From positions 2,200,959 through 2,264,958 of the forward strand of contig NW_006500346.1 of the NCBI RefSeq assembly GCF_000471905.2: a stretch of 64,000 nucleotides of DNA, in the 5' to 3' direction. The position numbers were made by a program, and so were the translations under genes. The stretch's first letter is position 1, and each line of letters starts with the position of its first letter. The notes below the pieces were generated by a model that was not told the DNA's origin, did no database searches, and was given only the letters and a program-made list of their open reading frames with translations. Source of the stretch: Amborella trichopoda (taxonomy: Eukaryota > Streptophyta > Magnoliopsida > Amborellales > Amborellaceae). Below are positions 54,477 to 64,000 of the stretch, piece after piece.

Positions 54477-57083
54477 AAACACACTCTTTATCTTTTATTA
54501 ACAAATTCTATGAGAATTAATTTAAATAAGAAACAAACATTGTGAAAATTCCCAGATTAGATTGGATATGGATACACGAACATGGCAGGAGGAGTTATAG
54601 TGGAACATGTTAATTTGCAAATGGACAAAATCCTGATTTCTTTCTCAATCTAAAATGAGCCCAAAATTGAAGATCTCCCTCTATTAAAACCCTAATTGGA
54701 ATTCTCTCAACATATGAAAATCTCTCTCACTTTCTGTCTCTTTCTCTCCCTCTCTCTCTCTCTATAAAAAAAAAGAAAAGAAATTGAAAATATCTCTAAA
54801 CCCCAATCTTGCTTTTTTTTCTAAACCCTACCCTAGTCTTTCTTTGTCTCTCACATCAACACATAGTATATGTAAATGAAAAGCAATCTTGCCCTATCTC
54901 ACCCTGTGCTCACTCACTAAAATTTTGCAGCTCGTATCTCTAACTCTAGGGTTCTCGCATCAAAACCCTAGTTCCTCAGAAGCTGTAATTTCTCTCGTCC
55001 TCTGAGCGAAAAAACCTAACTTTTTGGAAATCTTACAAATTTCTCTACGTTTATTTCACCATTACTTACCACGTTATTCCGCTTTTCTTCCTTGTGCCCT
55101 ACTTTAATCCTCATTCTCCATTATAATAATGTCTTCCTCTCATCCATTTTCTATGGTCACTAATGTTGGGTTTTTATGGCTATTAAAGGCCTCATGAGAG
55201 CATGCAATCATTATTTGACATAGTGGAACAAAGAACTCTAGTTGGAGTATGGTCTAGATGGATTGAGATTGGCAAATGTTGTTTGTTGAGACTCTGATTG
55301 AGCTTAACGAGTTAGGTCAATTGAGTTACAAAACCCTAAATACTTAGGCATAGAGCACAACCGATAAGGTTTAGCAAGATTATCCCTTGATGAGGTCGGA
55401 CTGGCTCAGGATAGTAAGCCAAGGGACTATGTGGGCCCTTGTGTGTGATTGGTAGGTTTGTAGGGACAAAGGCCAAAACCTCCTCTGAAACCATCACACG
55501 ACATGTACACATGGTAGCCGTATCGGGAAGTGAATCATTATTGAGGGTGATACGTGTACCTATGCAAGAGATAACTCCCATATGCACCATAGAGTTGTGT
55601 GTGCACATGTCTGTGTAACCTTGGACTTGTCACCAGGGGGAACCTGTAATTTATAAACTAAGATTGTGTCCCCTCACCTATTGGCTAACTTTAGTAGCTC
55701 AATCATGAAGCCCTGCGATGTCCTGTGGGTCATGGGAACTGCTGGGCTAGTTTGAGAAAGTGGGTGTAAATTAGAGTCCATAGTAGAAGATGGAGTGCTT
55801 CAGCAAAATTAAGTGGGTGTAAATTATAGTCCATAGTAGAAGATGGAGTGCTTCAGCCAAATTAATATTTCCTTAATATAGTTGGATTTGAATCCCATCA
55901 AATTAATATAGAATTAATTAATTTGACCTTAAATAATTTTTAGATTAATAAAATGAATTTTTAGAAGTTGTCAACATTTCAAAAAAAAAAAATAGAATTT
56001 TTAGAAGTCTGAGATTAGGTTAAGGAAGCTGATGGATAAGGTTGTAGCACATTTATTTTAATCGTGTTGGCTAATCTAATGATTGTAAGGCTAAGATCTC
56101 TCACCCCACAGGTCTCCTATGATCAATGGTTTGGATCTACTCTCCATAAGGATAACTAACCCTAGAAAATCCTAGCCCTAAGTTGAGTCTATATATAGCC
56201 TCTTTGGGGGTCCTAATTCTATATACATTACATCTCTCTCTCTCTCTCTCCCTCACAAGGTGGCATGCCACCGTCTCTTTGATCTTTGATCTCTCTCTAG
56301 CCTCCCTCATAGTTAGAAAATATTTTGTAAAAGAAAAGAGGGCCACGCCCCATATTCTAAGAGTTTAGAAAAAGGGTACGCCCCACATACTTAGGCATTG
56401 AGGCCTAGTCTTGTTTCTAGTTCCACCATTGCTCTCTGATTTGAATGGGTTTATACCTAGGCTTCCCATACTTTGAAGATCTGAGATAGACCTTGATCCG
56501 GTGTGCCATCGGAGGAGGAGATCCAGAGTGGGGTGTGCAAAGTTTAGTTGAGATAATTTTTGCTTATTGTTTTTAAGTTGTGCAGTTTGCGTTTCTTGTT
56601 GTGCAGTTTGTATTTTAAGTTGTGCAGTTTGTGTTTCTTGTTCCCAAGAGTTTTATGTAATTTTTGCTTATTGAATAAGGACCTTAGTAAGTATTCAAGC
56701 CAGTAGAAAAGATAAAAATTAAAAACCGTATATACCATGCTTGTTCACGCTGTCCAACATTCAATCACCAAGTCGATCTTATCCAATTTCATAATCTAGA
56801 AGGGCCTCTTTGAGCCTTTCATCAATGATTATGGGACACCGAAATGGATCTTTTGAACCTTCTTCAAAACTTGTTTCAAAAGCAGAGGTTGACAATAATG
56901 GGAAGATATAGAAATTGTTTCTACATACCGTGATTTTGAATAATAGGTTGGATGGATCAACACAACTCTTTTAAAAGAAATTCTAACACATGGTATTAGA
57001 ATGCCTCATTGCTGTAGATTTATAGAATTTTGTTCATGACTTTTTTGCAATAATTTGAGGGACTGTGATGCATTTGAGGCTTG
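54477..57083 (+). other. Unassigned 2.6-kb stretch, possibly an LTR-type relic
   Basis: It contains CT-rich and AAACCCTAA-like sequence (54640-55010), a longer mixed-composition part (55150-55750) and a promoter-like stretch GAGTCTATATATAGCC (56187) with CT leader. At 56985 it reads ACACA|TGGTATTAGAATGCC, resembling an LTR end plus initiator-Met-tRNA primer site. That would fit a solo or decayed LTR element, but I found no matching second LTR. There is no NRPD1 exon that I can recognise. Confidence 0.3.
55758..55863. repeat. Tandem duplication, 53-bp unit
   Basis: AAGTGGGTGTAAATTA ... GATGGAGTGCTTCAGC occurs at 55758 and again at 55811 with two or three mismatches. Confidence 0.8.
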
Positions 57084-57299
57084 TGTTAAAATCCTTTGTT
57101 GTCTAAGTTTTGGACCTAAGTGTCATAATTATATTTGTATGGGCAGTTTTGTCCATATCATATTTTTTTTAATAAAAATATAAGGCTGAGAGGTGTGTCA
57201 GGGGAATTTGATGCTCACATTACTCTGTGGTTCCATGTCCCTCTCTTCTCTCTTTTCTCTTTTCTCTTCTTTTCTCTTTTCTCTCTATATTCTTTGACA
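57084..57299 (+). repeat. Probable 5' LTR of the Copia element
   Basis: Starts TGTTAAAATCC and ends TTCTTTGACA just before TGGTATTAGAGC, the tRNA-iMet primer site. About 216 bp, CT-rich at its end. The start is set by resemblance to Copia LTRs; no second LTR is available to confirm it. Confidence 0.5.
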
Positions 57300-57923
57300 T
57301 GGTATTAGAGCAAGTTCTGAACGAAGTCTTTCGGCTTCCCCTTTCTTTTTTGAATCCTTTATCTTTTCATCTTCCTCTTTCCATTCACATTCGCTTTCTT
57401 CCCCTTTTCATTCATCTTCTCTGTTTTTTTTTACCCTTTCCTTTTTTATAAAAAATGGAGAGAGAGAAATCGTGATCTATGGAGATAGAGAAATCGTGAT
57501 CTTTCCCCTTCTTTCCTTTTTTTAAATCATAAAACCCTAATTTGTGGTGTTTGATGCTGTTATGTTGTTCGTGTGATTTCTCTCCTTAGATCTCGATCTC
57601 CAAAGAGATCATGACCTAGTTTCAAGTTGTTGTTATCTATGCTGCTGTGTGCCTACAGAGAGATCGTGACCGAGTTTCAATGTTGGCAGCATGATGATGC
57701 TCAGATGTGTTCAATGTGGTGTTGCCCTAATTTGTTCAAGTGTAAGAATGTGAGCAGATCTAAATGATTAGTCTCTCTCTCCTTTTCAAAATTTTCTTAA
57801 CAATGTATTGGGCTTGTGTGAGTGATTATAATTAGTCAATCATGGTTGTCCTTACCCTCCTTTATCTTTTGATATGCTCATGGATAAGAAATTAAACCTA
57901 GAATTCTTAGTCTTCCTGAAACT

Positions 57924-58780
57924 ATGGGGATACAAATCACCTTTGTAAAATTAAGTGAGTCCAATTATATTGTATGGGCTCAATCTGTCAAAGAATGCCT
58001 TAGTGCAAGGGGGAAACTGAAATATTTGACTGAGGGCAAACCTAGTAATTCAGATAGTAGTTATGAAGAGTGGATGAGAGAGAATAATATAATCATGACC
58101 TGGTTTTGGAGTAGTTGGAACCCCAAATCAGTGCCAATTTGATATTTCTTAATACATCTAAGGAAATTTGGGACACTTTGAAAGAAATATATTCATCAGA
58201 TAAAAGTACCTCTTGGGTATATGAGCTGTTTGAGAAAATATTTCAATTGCGACAGGGCAATAAGAGTGTGCATGAGTATTATAGTACCCTCAGGGATATG
58301 TGGGAAGAGATCAGCCTATATCTAGTGATGTGAAATTATAGAAAAGGCAGGGTGAAGAATCTAGGGTTGTCAAATTTTTATCTGGCCTTAATCCTGAGTA
58401 CCATTATGTACGTGGACAAATCTTGGCAAGCAGTGAACTCCCATCTCTCATTAACGTTTACTCACGCATTCAACGTATCAGTATATCTGCTTCTTCCTCT
58501 CCTTCTCAGTCAAGTATTAGGGATCGATCAACACTGAATACCGTTGTAAAGAGAGGAGATGGAGGCAGAGGCCAGGGGCGTGGTCGTGACTCAAGAAGAG
58601 GCTGATGTAGAGGTGATGGTGGTAGGGGTCGAGGAACTCTCAAGTGTGCGCATTGTGGGCATACAAATCATAGAGTTCATAAGTGTTGGGTTAAGGTTGG
58701 TAAGCCTGCTTGGGCAAACCCTATTACGTACGCATTTGAGAGTGATGAACCTTATCTGAGTGGACTCAGTGATCACCAAC
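57924..58780 (+). pseudogene. Copia gag polyprotein, frameshifted
   Basis: The first frame has KLSESNYIVWAQSVKECL and the UBN2/Retrotran_gag pattern; a second frame from 58115 continues with EIWDTLKEIYSSDKS and LRQGNKSVHEYY. After further shifts a zinc knuckle CAHCGHTNHRVHKCW (CX2CX4HX4C) lies near 58649. At least three frameshifts or stops break it. Confidence 0.75.
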
Positions 58781-58785
58781 GATAG

Positions 58786-59220
58786 TTGGATCTTGCTGGT
58801 GACTCTGTTGTGCTTTCCAAAGAAGAATATAATAAACTTGTTAAACAAGTACAACAATCTATGGTTCTGTCTTCCTCTTCTACTGCCACCCTTGCCATAC
58901 AGGTACTTTTGTGCTTCTTGCCTCTTAGAAACTTACTCCTTGGGTCATTTACTCAGGAGCATCTGATCATGTAACTGGTGAGTCCTCTGTTTTTGTATCT
59001 CTAGATAAGTGTATTCCTAATGCCTCTGTTACCTGGCTGATGGATCGTTGTCTAATGTGTCAAGGTAGGGTACAGTTATGCCTACTTCTTCCCTTTCTCT
59101 GTCATCTGTACTATACGTTCCAAAGTTTCCCTACAATTTTTTATCTATGCGCAAATTAAGCAAGTCTCTTCATTGCTCTATAACCTTTTATCTTTCGTCT
59201 TGTGTCAATTGTGTCATTCT
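58786..59220 (+). pseudogene. Copia aspartic protease region, broken
   Basis: A remnant of the protease motif, YSGASDHVTG (normally DSGAS; the D is replaced by Y here), lies near 58945-58975, then a LSSVLYVPKFPYNFLS-like segment at about 59098. Stops and shifts interrupt it. Confidence 0.6.
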
Positions 59221-59791
59221 TAGATATTCACGCTTGTAGAAAGTCTATCGTTGTTATCATCTTCGTTTATGAAAGAAATTACCTTTTTTGAAAATACTCC
59301 ACACTTTTCAGAAGAGAGTCGTGTGCTTGATATAAATATTTATTATCCAACTTTTAAAGAAGTCTCAAAGTCCTCGCCTTTTATGATTCCTCTTCCTATT
59401 CCTGTTCATACTTTATCTTCACTCCAGTTGCTTGACTATGTTGAATCTAGTACACCTACACATCATGATGTTTCTCAAGAGCAGCCCATAAAGTTTTACA
59501 CTAGAAGAAAAATGCAGGGTGGGCATCCCCCACCAACTCAGCCAACCACTCAATCATCATCTTCGTCTACTGATCTAGTTCCTTCTTGTAATGAGGATGT
59601 ACCTATTGGCATCCCTAAAGGTATCAAGTCTTGTACTTAACATCCGATTGCACATTGTGTTATCTTTACAAATTTATCTCCTATGATATCAAAATTTTGC
59701 TTTAGCCCTTTCACCTATTTCTATTCCTAAGATCTGCCAAGAAGCACTTTCTCATACTGGGTAGAATAGCGCAATGGAAGAGGAGATGGAT
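59221..59791 (+). pseudogene. Copia pol remnant from after the integrase to the start of RT
   Basis: KVYRCYH then FFENTPHFSEESRVLD is the segment that follows the integrase core in Copia proteins. It is open from 59251 to 59640 and then, out of frame, has words leading to the MEEEMD start of reverse transcriptase. The gag-pre-integrase and integrase domains that should lie between this and the protease are missing. Confidence 0.65.
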
Positions 59792-61482
59792 TGTCACGCC
59801 CCAAGAATTTACAATACTGATATTCCTGAGATGTGACAGTCAAAACATATATACATCTCTTGATAGGACAAATTTACAGTGGCGAATTCTTACAAAGTAA
59901 CAAAAGAAAGTTTAAGCACAACTACAATATCTTCCAGAGTTGATCCTGACGAGCACTCAAAATGAAACCGCAGTTATCCTGAAAGAAAATGTTTACCATA
60001 ATTTGATGATTTTGGCTACTCAGTAAGTGATCATCATAATCCTAAAAATAATCATGGTTGCAGGATATCAATATTTTCACAAAGAAGATCCATTAACAGA
60101 AATGCATTAACAGTTTCACTTTAAAAAATACATAATTAAGTATAATCCGAATAATTGAAATGCATATAACATGTTAACGGCAATGCATAATTCAAAGGAT
60201 TTCACAAATTACCCTACTGGCGTCCCAAGTAGGTCACTTATATACCCTATCAACATCCTGATGGGTCCACTGAATCCCTATCGACGTCTCAGATAGGTCC
60301 ACTTAATCCCTGCAGGTCCATTTATACCTTACTGGCGTACCGGATGAGTCCACTTAATCCCTACCGGCGTACCGGATAGGTCCGCTTATACCTCACCGGC
60401 GAACCAGATAAGTCCACTTGCATACTTAAACAATTTCTAAATTTCTTTAAACATTCGAAAATAGCAATATCATGTACTCAACATATCCTTGAAATTATTA
60501 ATATGAATTTCACTGAAACCATTAATAATAGTCACTTTTAGTAACATTTCAAAAATAACCAGTCAAATATTTTGGGCTCAGATTTAGAAAGGTAGCAGTT
60601 CGTAAAGACATTCTAGCATAATTGCCAATCTAATATGTATAGAAAAACTCTTATAGAAATTCAAGAATACGGAAATATCACAATTTATGGGATGTCAATT
60701 TGCAAATAAACATTTCATAAACAATGCTATAATCAATTGCAAAAATATCCGTTTTCAAATAATAAGGCGGTCATTTGTACACGAAATTTATAATGTCTAA
60801 ATATTAAAAAACAGTAGAAAGAAATCTCACAATTTTAATAAAAGCAGAAATATCACATTTATTTCTAATAATTTTACAGTATCTAAAATTTTCTAACAAT
60901 AGATAAGAAAAATAAATAAATTTATTTTTAAGAATTTACAGCATTTAAAATTTCTAACATAGATAAAATATCACACTTTTATTAAAAAGATTATTTTTCG
61001 AAACAATGAGGTCGGTTGTGCAAAAAATTTATCATGCCTAAAATTCATGATAATAAGCAGAAGTAATTATTTCATTTCATTTTAAAAAAAAACGAATTAT
61101 TTTTCAAGATAATGAAGTCACTTACCTAAAATATTTGAGAGGGAGCTTCCGATAAAAAATTCGGCTAAAGAGAGAAAGAGCTCACTGCGTTTCGACTAGA
61201 GAGAGAAAGATCTTGAAAAATTTCTAAGGTGGAAGTCCTCACCTTTCCTATTTAAATTCTTAAGATACCTTATTATATTATTTTATTAAGTTACACCTCA
61301 TACATGAGGTGTGACAATTATAGTACACATGAAACGTTTACTACGTCCACTAAATGACGTGGTAAAGGAAAGAAAAAGTTAACAAAAGTGGTGATGGTCC
61401 TTAAGGACCACAATACTTATATGGACCATGACACTATAAAGAATTATTTATTTATTTATTTTGAAAGTTTAGGATTGTTACA
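59792..61482 (-). repeat. 3' LTR of the Gypsy element, ~1.69 kb
   Basis: On the minus strand it begins TGTAACAATCC and ends GGGGCGTGACA, with the 5'-TG...CA-3' ends of LTRs. It contains a tandem array at 60205-60420 and probably the element's promoter and polyadenylation signals. Confidence 0.85.
60205..60420. repeat. Tandem repeats inside the Gypsy LTR (~32-34-bp unit, six to seven copies)
   Basis: CCGGCGTACCGGATAGGTCC followed by ACTTAATCCCTA is the best unit. Variants start at about 60215, 60250, 60282, 60335, 60367 and 60397, with one shortened unit at 60309. Confidence 0.8.
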
Positions 61483-61499
61483 TTCTTCCCCCCTTAAAT
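61483..61499 (-). other. Polypurine tract of the Gypsy element
   Basis: On the minus strand AAGGGGGGAAGAA immediately precedes the LTR start TGTAAC. Such tracts prime second-strand DNA synthesis in LTR retrotransposons. Confidence 0.75.
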
Positions 61500-61529
61500 A
61501 AATTTAGTCATCTAAATTTGTGTACTTGA

Positions 61530-62258
61530 TTACTGAAAAAGATAGGGATATTTTTCTCTGATATTGCCTTTTCGTTCCCAAGTCGACTCCTCTCTTGAAT
61601 GGTACTGCCATAATATACGGACCAAGGGAATCTCCTTGTTGCGCAACACTTGTACCCTTCTATCCAGTATCAAAATTGGCTGCTCAATAAAGGATAGGTC
61701 CTTCCTGATCGGTAAAAGTTCATATTTCAAGATATGGGATGGGTCGGGCTGATATTTTCGTAGTGATGATACATGGAAGACATTATGGACGTTTGCCAAT
61801 TCGGGTGGTAAGGCAAGTTTATAAGTGACACCTCCGATTCTTTCCAGGATTTCAAATGATCTGATGTAAAGTGGGCTTAGCTTTCCTTTCTTGCCGAATC
61901 TCGTAATGCCTTTTATTGGTGAGATCTTTAAGAAAACTCGATCATCTTCCTCAAATTCAAGATTTCTCTGTTGGTTATCGGCATAACTCTTCTGCCGACT
62001 CTGAGCGGTCCTGAGCCTTTCTCGAATTAATGCTATCTTATCTGTGGTTACCTGGACAATTTCTGGCCCCAAAAGCTTTCTTTCATCAACCTCATCCCAA
62101 TAGATGGGTGACCTGCATTTCCTTCTATACAGGGCTTCATATGGTGCCATCTGAATACTGACTTGGAAGCTATTATTATAAGCAAACTCAATCAGGGGTA
62201 AATGGTCATCCCAGCTTCCTGTAAAGTCAATGACATAGGCCCTCAGCATAGCTTCCAA
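61530..62258 (-). pseudogene. Gypsy integrase C-terminal part and chromodomain-like tail
   Basis: It starts with the helix after the catalytic core (MLRAYVIDFTGSWDDHLP, FAYNNSFQ), continues with the GPEIVQVTTDKIALIRERL linker, the GPY/F-type region (GKLSPLYIRSFEILERIG, normally GPY) and the LANVHNVFHVSSLRKY segment. It ends with a chromodomain-like tail (VQVLRNKEIPLVRILWQYHS). Its frame does not join the upstream integrase frame. Confidence 0.85.
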
Positions 62259-62809
62259 AGTTTGGATGGTCCTCTTTTATTGTCCATCAGTTTGGGGTGA
62301 AAGGCAGTGCTAAAGGTGAGTCTTGTCCCCATGGCTGGCTGTAGCCTAGCCCAAAATTTAGAAATAAATTGAGTATCCCTGTTCGATACAATACTGACCG
62401 AAACTCCATGCAATCGCACTATTTTCTTAGTGTACAACTGGACCAGTCGATCCAAAGTGTACGTCGTGCGAATCAGCAGAAAATGAGCAGCTTTGGTCAG
62501 CCGGTTCACAATGACCCAAATGCTATCATGTCCTGAATTTGTTTTAGGCAAGCCAGAGACACAATCTATAGAGATGTGCTCCCACTTCCGCTCTGGCACG
62601 GTTAAAGGCTGCAACAACCTAGCGGGCCTTTGATGCTCAGCTTTTACTTGCTGGTATGTTAAGAACTTAGACACAAGTAGTGTTACTTCTTTTTTCATAT
62701 TATTCCACCAAAAGGTTTTCTTCAGGTCCTTATACATTTTATTACTTTCGGGATGTATTGTATAACGAGGGTGATGTGCTTCTTCCAAGATAGCTTTCTT
62801 CACACTCAT
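62243..62809 (-). pseudogene. Gypsy integrase N-terminal and core part, frameshifted at its end
   Basis: The HHCC zinc-binding site is damaged: the histidines are in HHPRYTIH, but both cysteines expected before QQVKAEHQRP are replaced (SKFLTYQQ). Two of the three catalytic acidic residues are visible (ISIDCVSGLPK and NRDTQF). After FHPK the frame is lost before the catalytic glutamate. Confidence 0.85.
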
Positions 62810-63166
62810 CTTTCGGGACGCAAACTTGACCTTTGACTCTTAGCAAATCCTCACTACATATAGAGAATCCGTCTCTCTTTCCTAGTTTCACCTCTTCTAC
62901 AATTGTTATAAGCTAAGGGTCTTTCTTTTGTACCAATCGAATCTGTTGGATTAATTGCGGTTCTATCTTAATGTTGGCAATCATACTTACCTCGCCATTA
63001 ATGGACGGAGCGGAAGGCTAATCCACTATTTCCTCTAACAATCTCATTTCTTGGATATTAGATGAGCTAAGACTCCCGTAGATTTTCTACTTAGAGCGTC
63101 GGCCACAACGTTAGCTTTTCTTGAATGATAATGGATTGTACAATCATAATCTTTTAAGAAATTCAT

Positions 63167-63547
63167 CTATCTTATCTGCCGCATATTTAAATCCTTCTGA
63201 GAGAAGAGGTATTTCAAGCTCTTATGATCCGTGTATATTTCGCATTGCTCACCATATAGATAATGCCTCCACATTTTCAAAGCGAATACTATTACAGCCG
63301 GCTCCAAGTCACGAATTGGATATGTTTTCTGATATTCTTTCAATTGTCTGGATGCATATGCCACTACTTTCCCATATTGCATTACTACACAACCCAAGCC
63401 TTTATGTGAAGCATCACTATAAATCACAAATCCCCCACTCCCCTCAGGAATTGTTAAAATAGGTGCTGAAGTTAATCGAACTTTTAGTTCTTGAAAACTC
63501 TTCTCACATCCACTTGTCCACTCAAATTTGACATTTTTCTGTGTCAA
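63167..63547 (-). pseudogene. Gypsy RNase H domain
   Basis: Contains [18 protein letters not shown] (first catalytic aspartate), [26 protein letters not shown] and [11 protein letters not shown]. It breaks off at LNMRQIR; the linker to the integrase (62810-63166) is scrambled by shifts. Confidence 0.85.
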
Positions 63548-63587
63548 TCGAGTCAGTGGGGTTGCGATTCAATCCTTCTACAAATTT

Positions 63588-64000
63588 TCAGTAATATCCT
63601 GCCAATCCCAAAAAGCTTCGACCTTCAGTCACATTACTTGGTTGTTTCCAATTAACAACGGTTTCAACCTTTGAAGGATCAACTGATAGACCTTCCTTTG
63701 ATATGACATGTCTTAAAAATGTCACTTGTTCAAGCCAAAATTCAGATTTACTAAGTTTGGTATACAATTTCTTTTCTCTTAATATTTGCAATACCATTCT
63801 TACATGCTGCTCATGTTCTTTTTGATTCTTGGAATAAATTAAAATATCATCGATGAACACCACAATAAATTTATCCAAAAAGAGCTTAAAGACCCGATTC
63901 ATCAAATCCATAAATGCAGTCGGTGCATTGGTTAATCCAAAAGGCATGACTAAAAATTCATAATGGCCATACCTTGTTCTGAAAGCTGTCTTGGGAACTT
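63588..64000 (-). pseudogene. Gypsy reverse transcriptase, C-terminal part, cut by the window edge
   Basis: [17 protein letters not shown], the catalytic [11 protein letters not shown], then [14 protein letters not shown] and FLGLAGYY are all present. A TGA follows YY at 63588, where the family normally continues. The start lies outside the window. Confidence 0.85.

Larger units (their letters stand above)
57084..59791 (+). mobile_element. Copia retrotransposon, decayed, integrase region deleted, cut by a Gypsy insertion
   Basis: Probable 5' LTR at 57084-57299 (TGTTAAAATCC ... TTGACA), followed directly by the primer site TGGTATTAGAGC. The gag with zinc knuckle is at about 57924-58770, the protease motif at about 58945, then a direct jump to sequence normally found after the integrase. 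It stops at the start of reverse transcriptase (ATGGAAGAGGAGATGGAT), exactly where the Gypsy LTR begins. Same strand as the NRPD1-like gene, so it would sit sense in its intron. No 3' LTR in the window. Confidence 0.75.
59792..64000 (-). mobile_element. Gypsy retrotransposon (Tekay/Del-like chromovirus), antisense, running off the window
   Basis: Minus-strand order from the window edge: reverse transcriptase, RNase H, integrase, C-terminal chromodomain-like tail, polypurine tract, 3' LTR, the usual Ty3/Gypsy order. The LTR ends TGTCACGCCCC directly abut the Copia sequence, so this element inserted into the Copia. A 5-bp TGGAT precedes it (59787-59791); its partner copy would be beyond 64000. 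Several stops and frameshifts make it inactive. Confidence 0.9.

Noticed and set aside
54640..55010. Promoter and leader of a new gene (AAACCCTAA-like motifs, CT-rich leader)
   Set aside because: No reading frame or exon follows; it may be part of a decayed LTR element.

Overview
The window is nuclear DNA of a flowering plant. It is AT-rich, full of (GA)n/(CT)n microsatellites and small inverted-repeat transposons, and its genes are intron-rich with plant-specific products. Two assembly gaps are present (13826-13845 and 51084-51539). I cannot name the species.

Layout. (1) 0.9-2.05 kb, minus strand: a two-exon gene for a conserved plant protein of unknown function, about 236 residues. (2) 5.55-12.45 kb, minus strand: a 15-exon gene for a SET-domain lysine methyltransferase of the Rubisco-LSMT-like class (571 residues in my model, all exon phases agree), closest in my recollection to Arabidopsis At3g56570. 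(3) 18.35-22.2 kb, minus strand, with a 5' UTR intron reaching 23.36 kb: a four-exon gene for the Ser/Thr kinase PEPKR1 (502 residues). (4) From 44.4 kb, plus strand: promoter and first three coding exons of a gene for the largest subunit of plant RNA polymerase IV (NRPD1-like). No further exon is visible in the last 10 kb; a Copia and then a Gypsy retrotransposon fill that space. The gene either continues past the window or is broken.

The DNA between and inside genes is mostly old transposons. At least seven families of short inverted-repeat elements recur, most in several copies. I call them A (ends with GACCATTTAC), B (GGCCCGCATTTC), C (CCGAGGCTCTAAAC), D (AAACATATGAAAATCTTGA inside), E (TCAAAATACTTATGAG), F (ends with GGGAGCA) and G (TAATGATCCTATA). 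There are also LINE 3' fragments, one very short tRNA-derived SINE with a 14-bp target duplication, a decayed Copia element with its integrase region missing, and a decayed Tekay/Del-like Gypsy element inserted in that Copia. The most unusual structure is a 626-bp fold-back element at 31643-32268. It has about 150-bp inverted ends, an exact 8-bp target duplication, and a GC-rich core made of a three-part repeat present twice. A neighbouring tandem copy of its target site without the element serves as an empty-site control.

The four genes have no operon-like relation. A thematic link, by inference only, is that NRPD1 makes the polymerase that starts siRNA-directed silencing of transposons, while this copy's promoter and introns are themselves loaded with transposon remnants.
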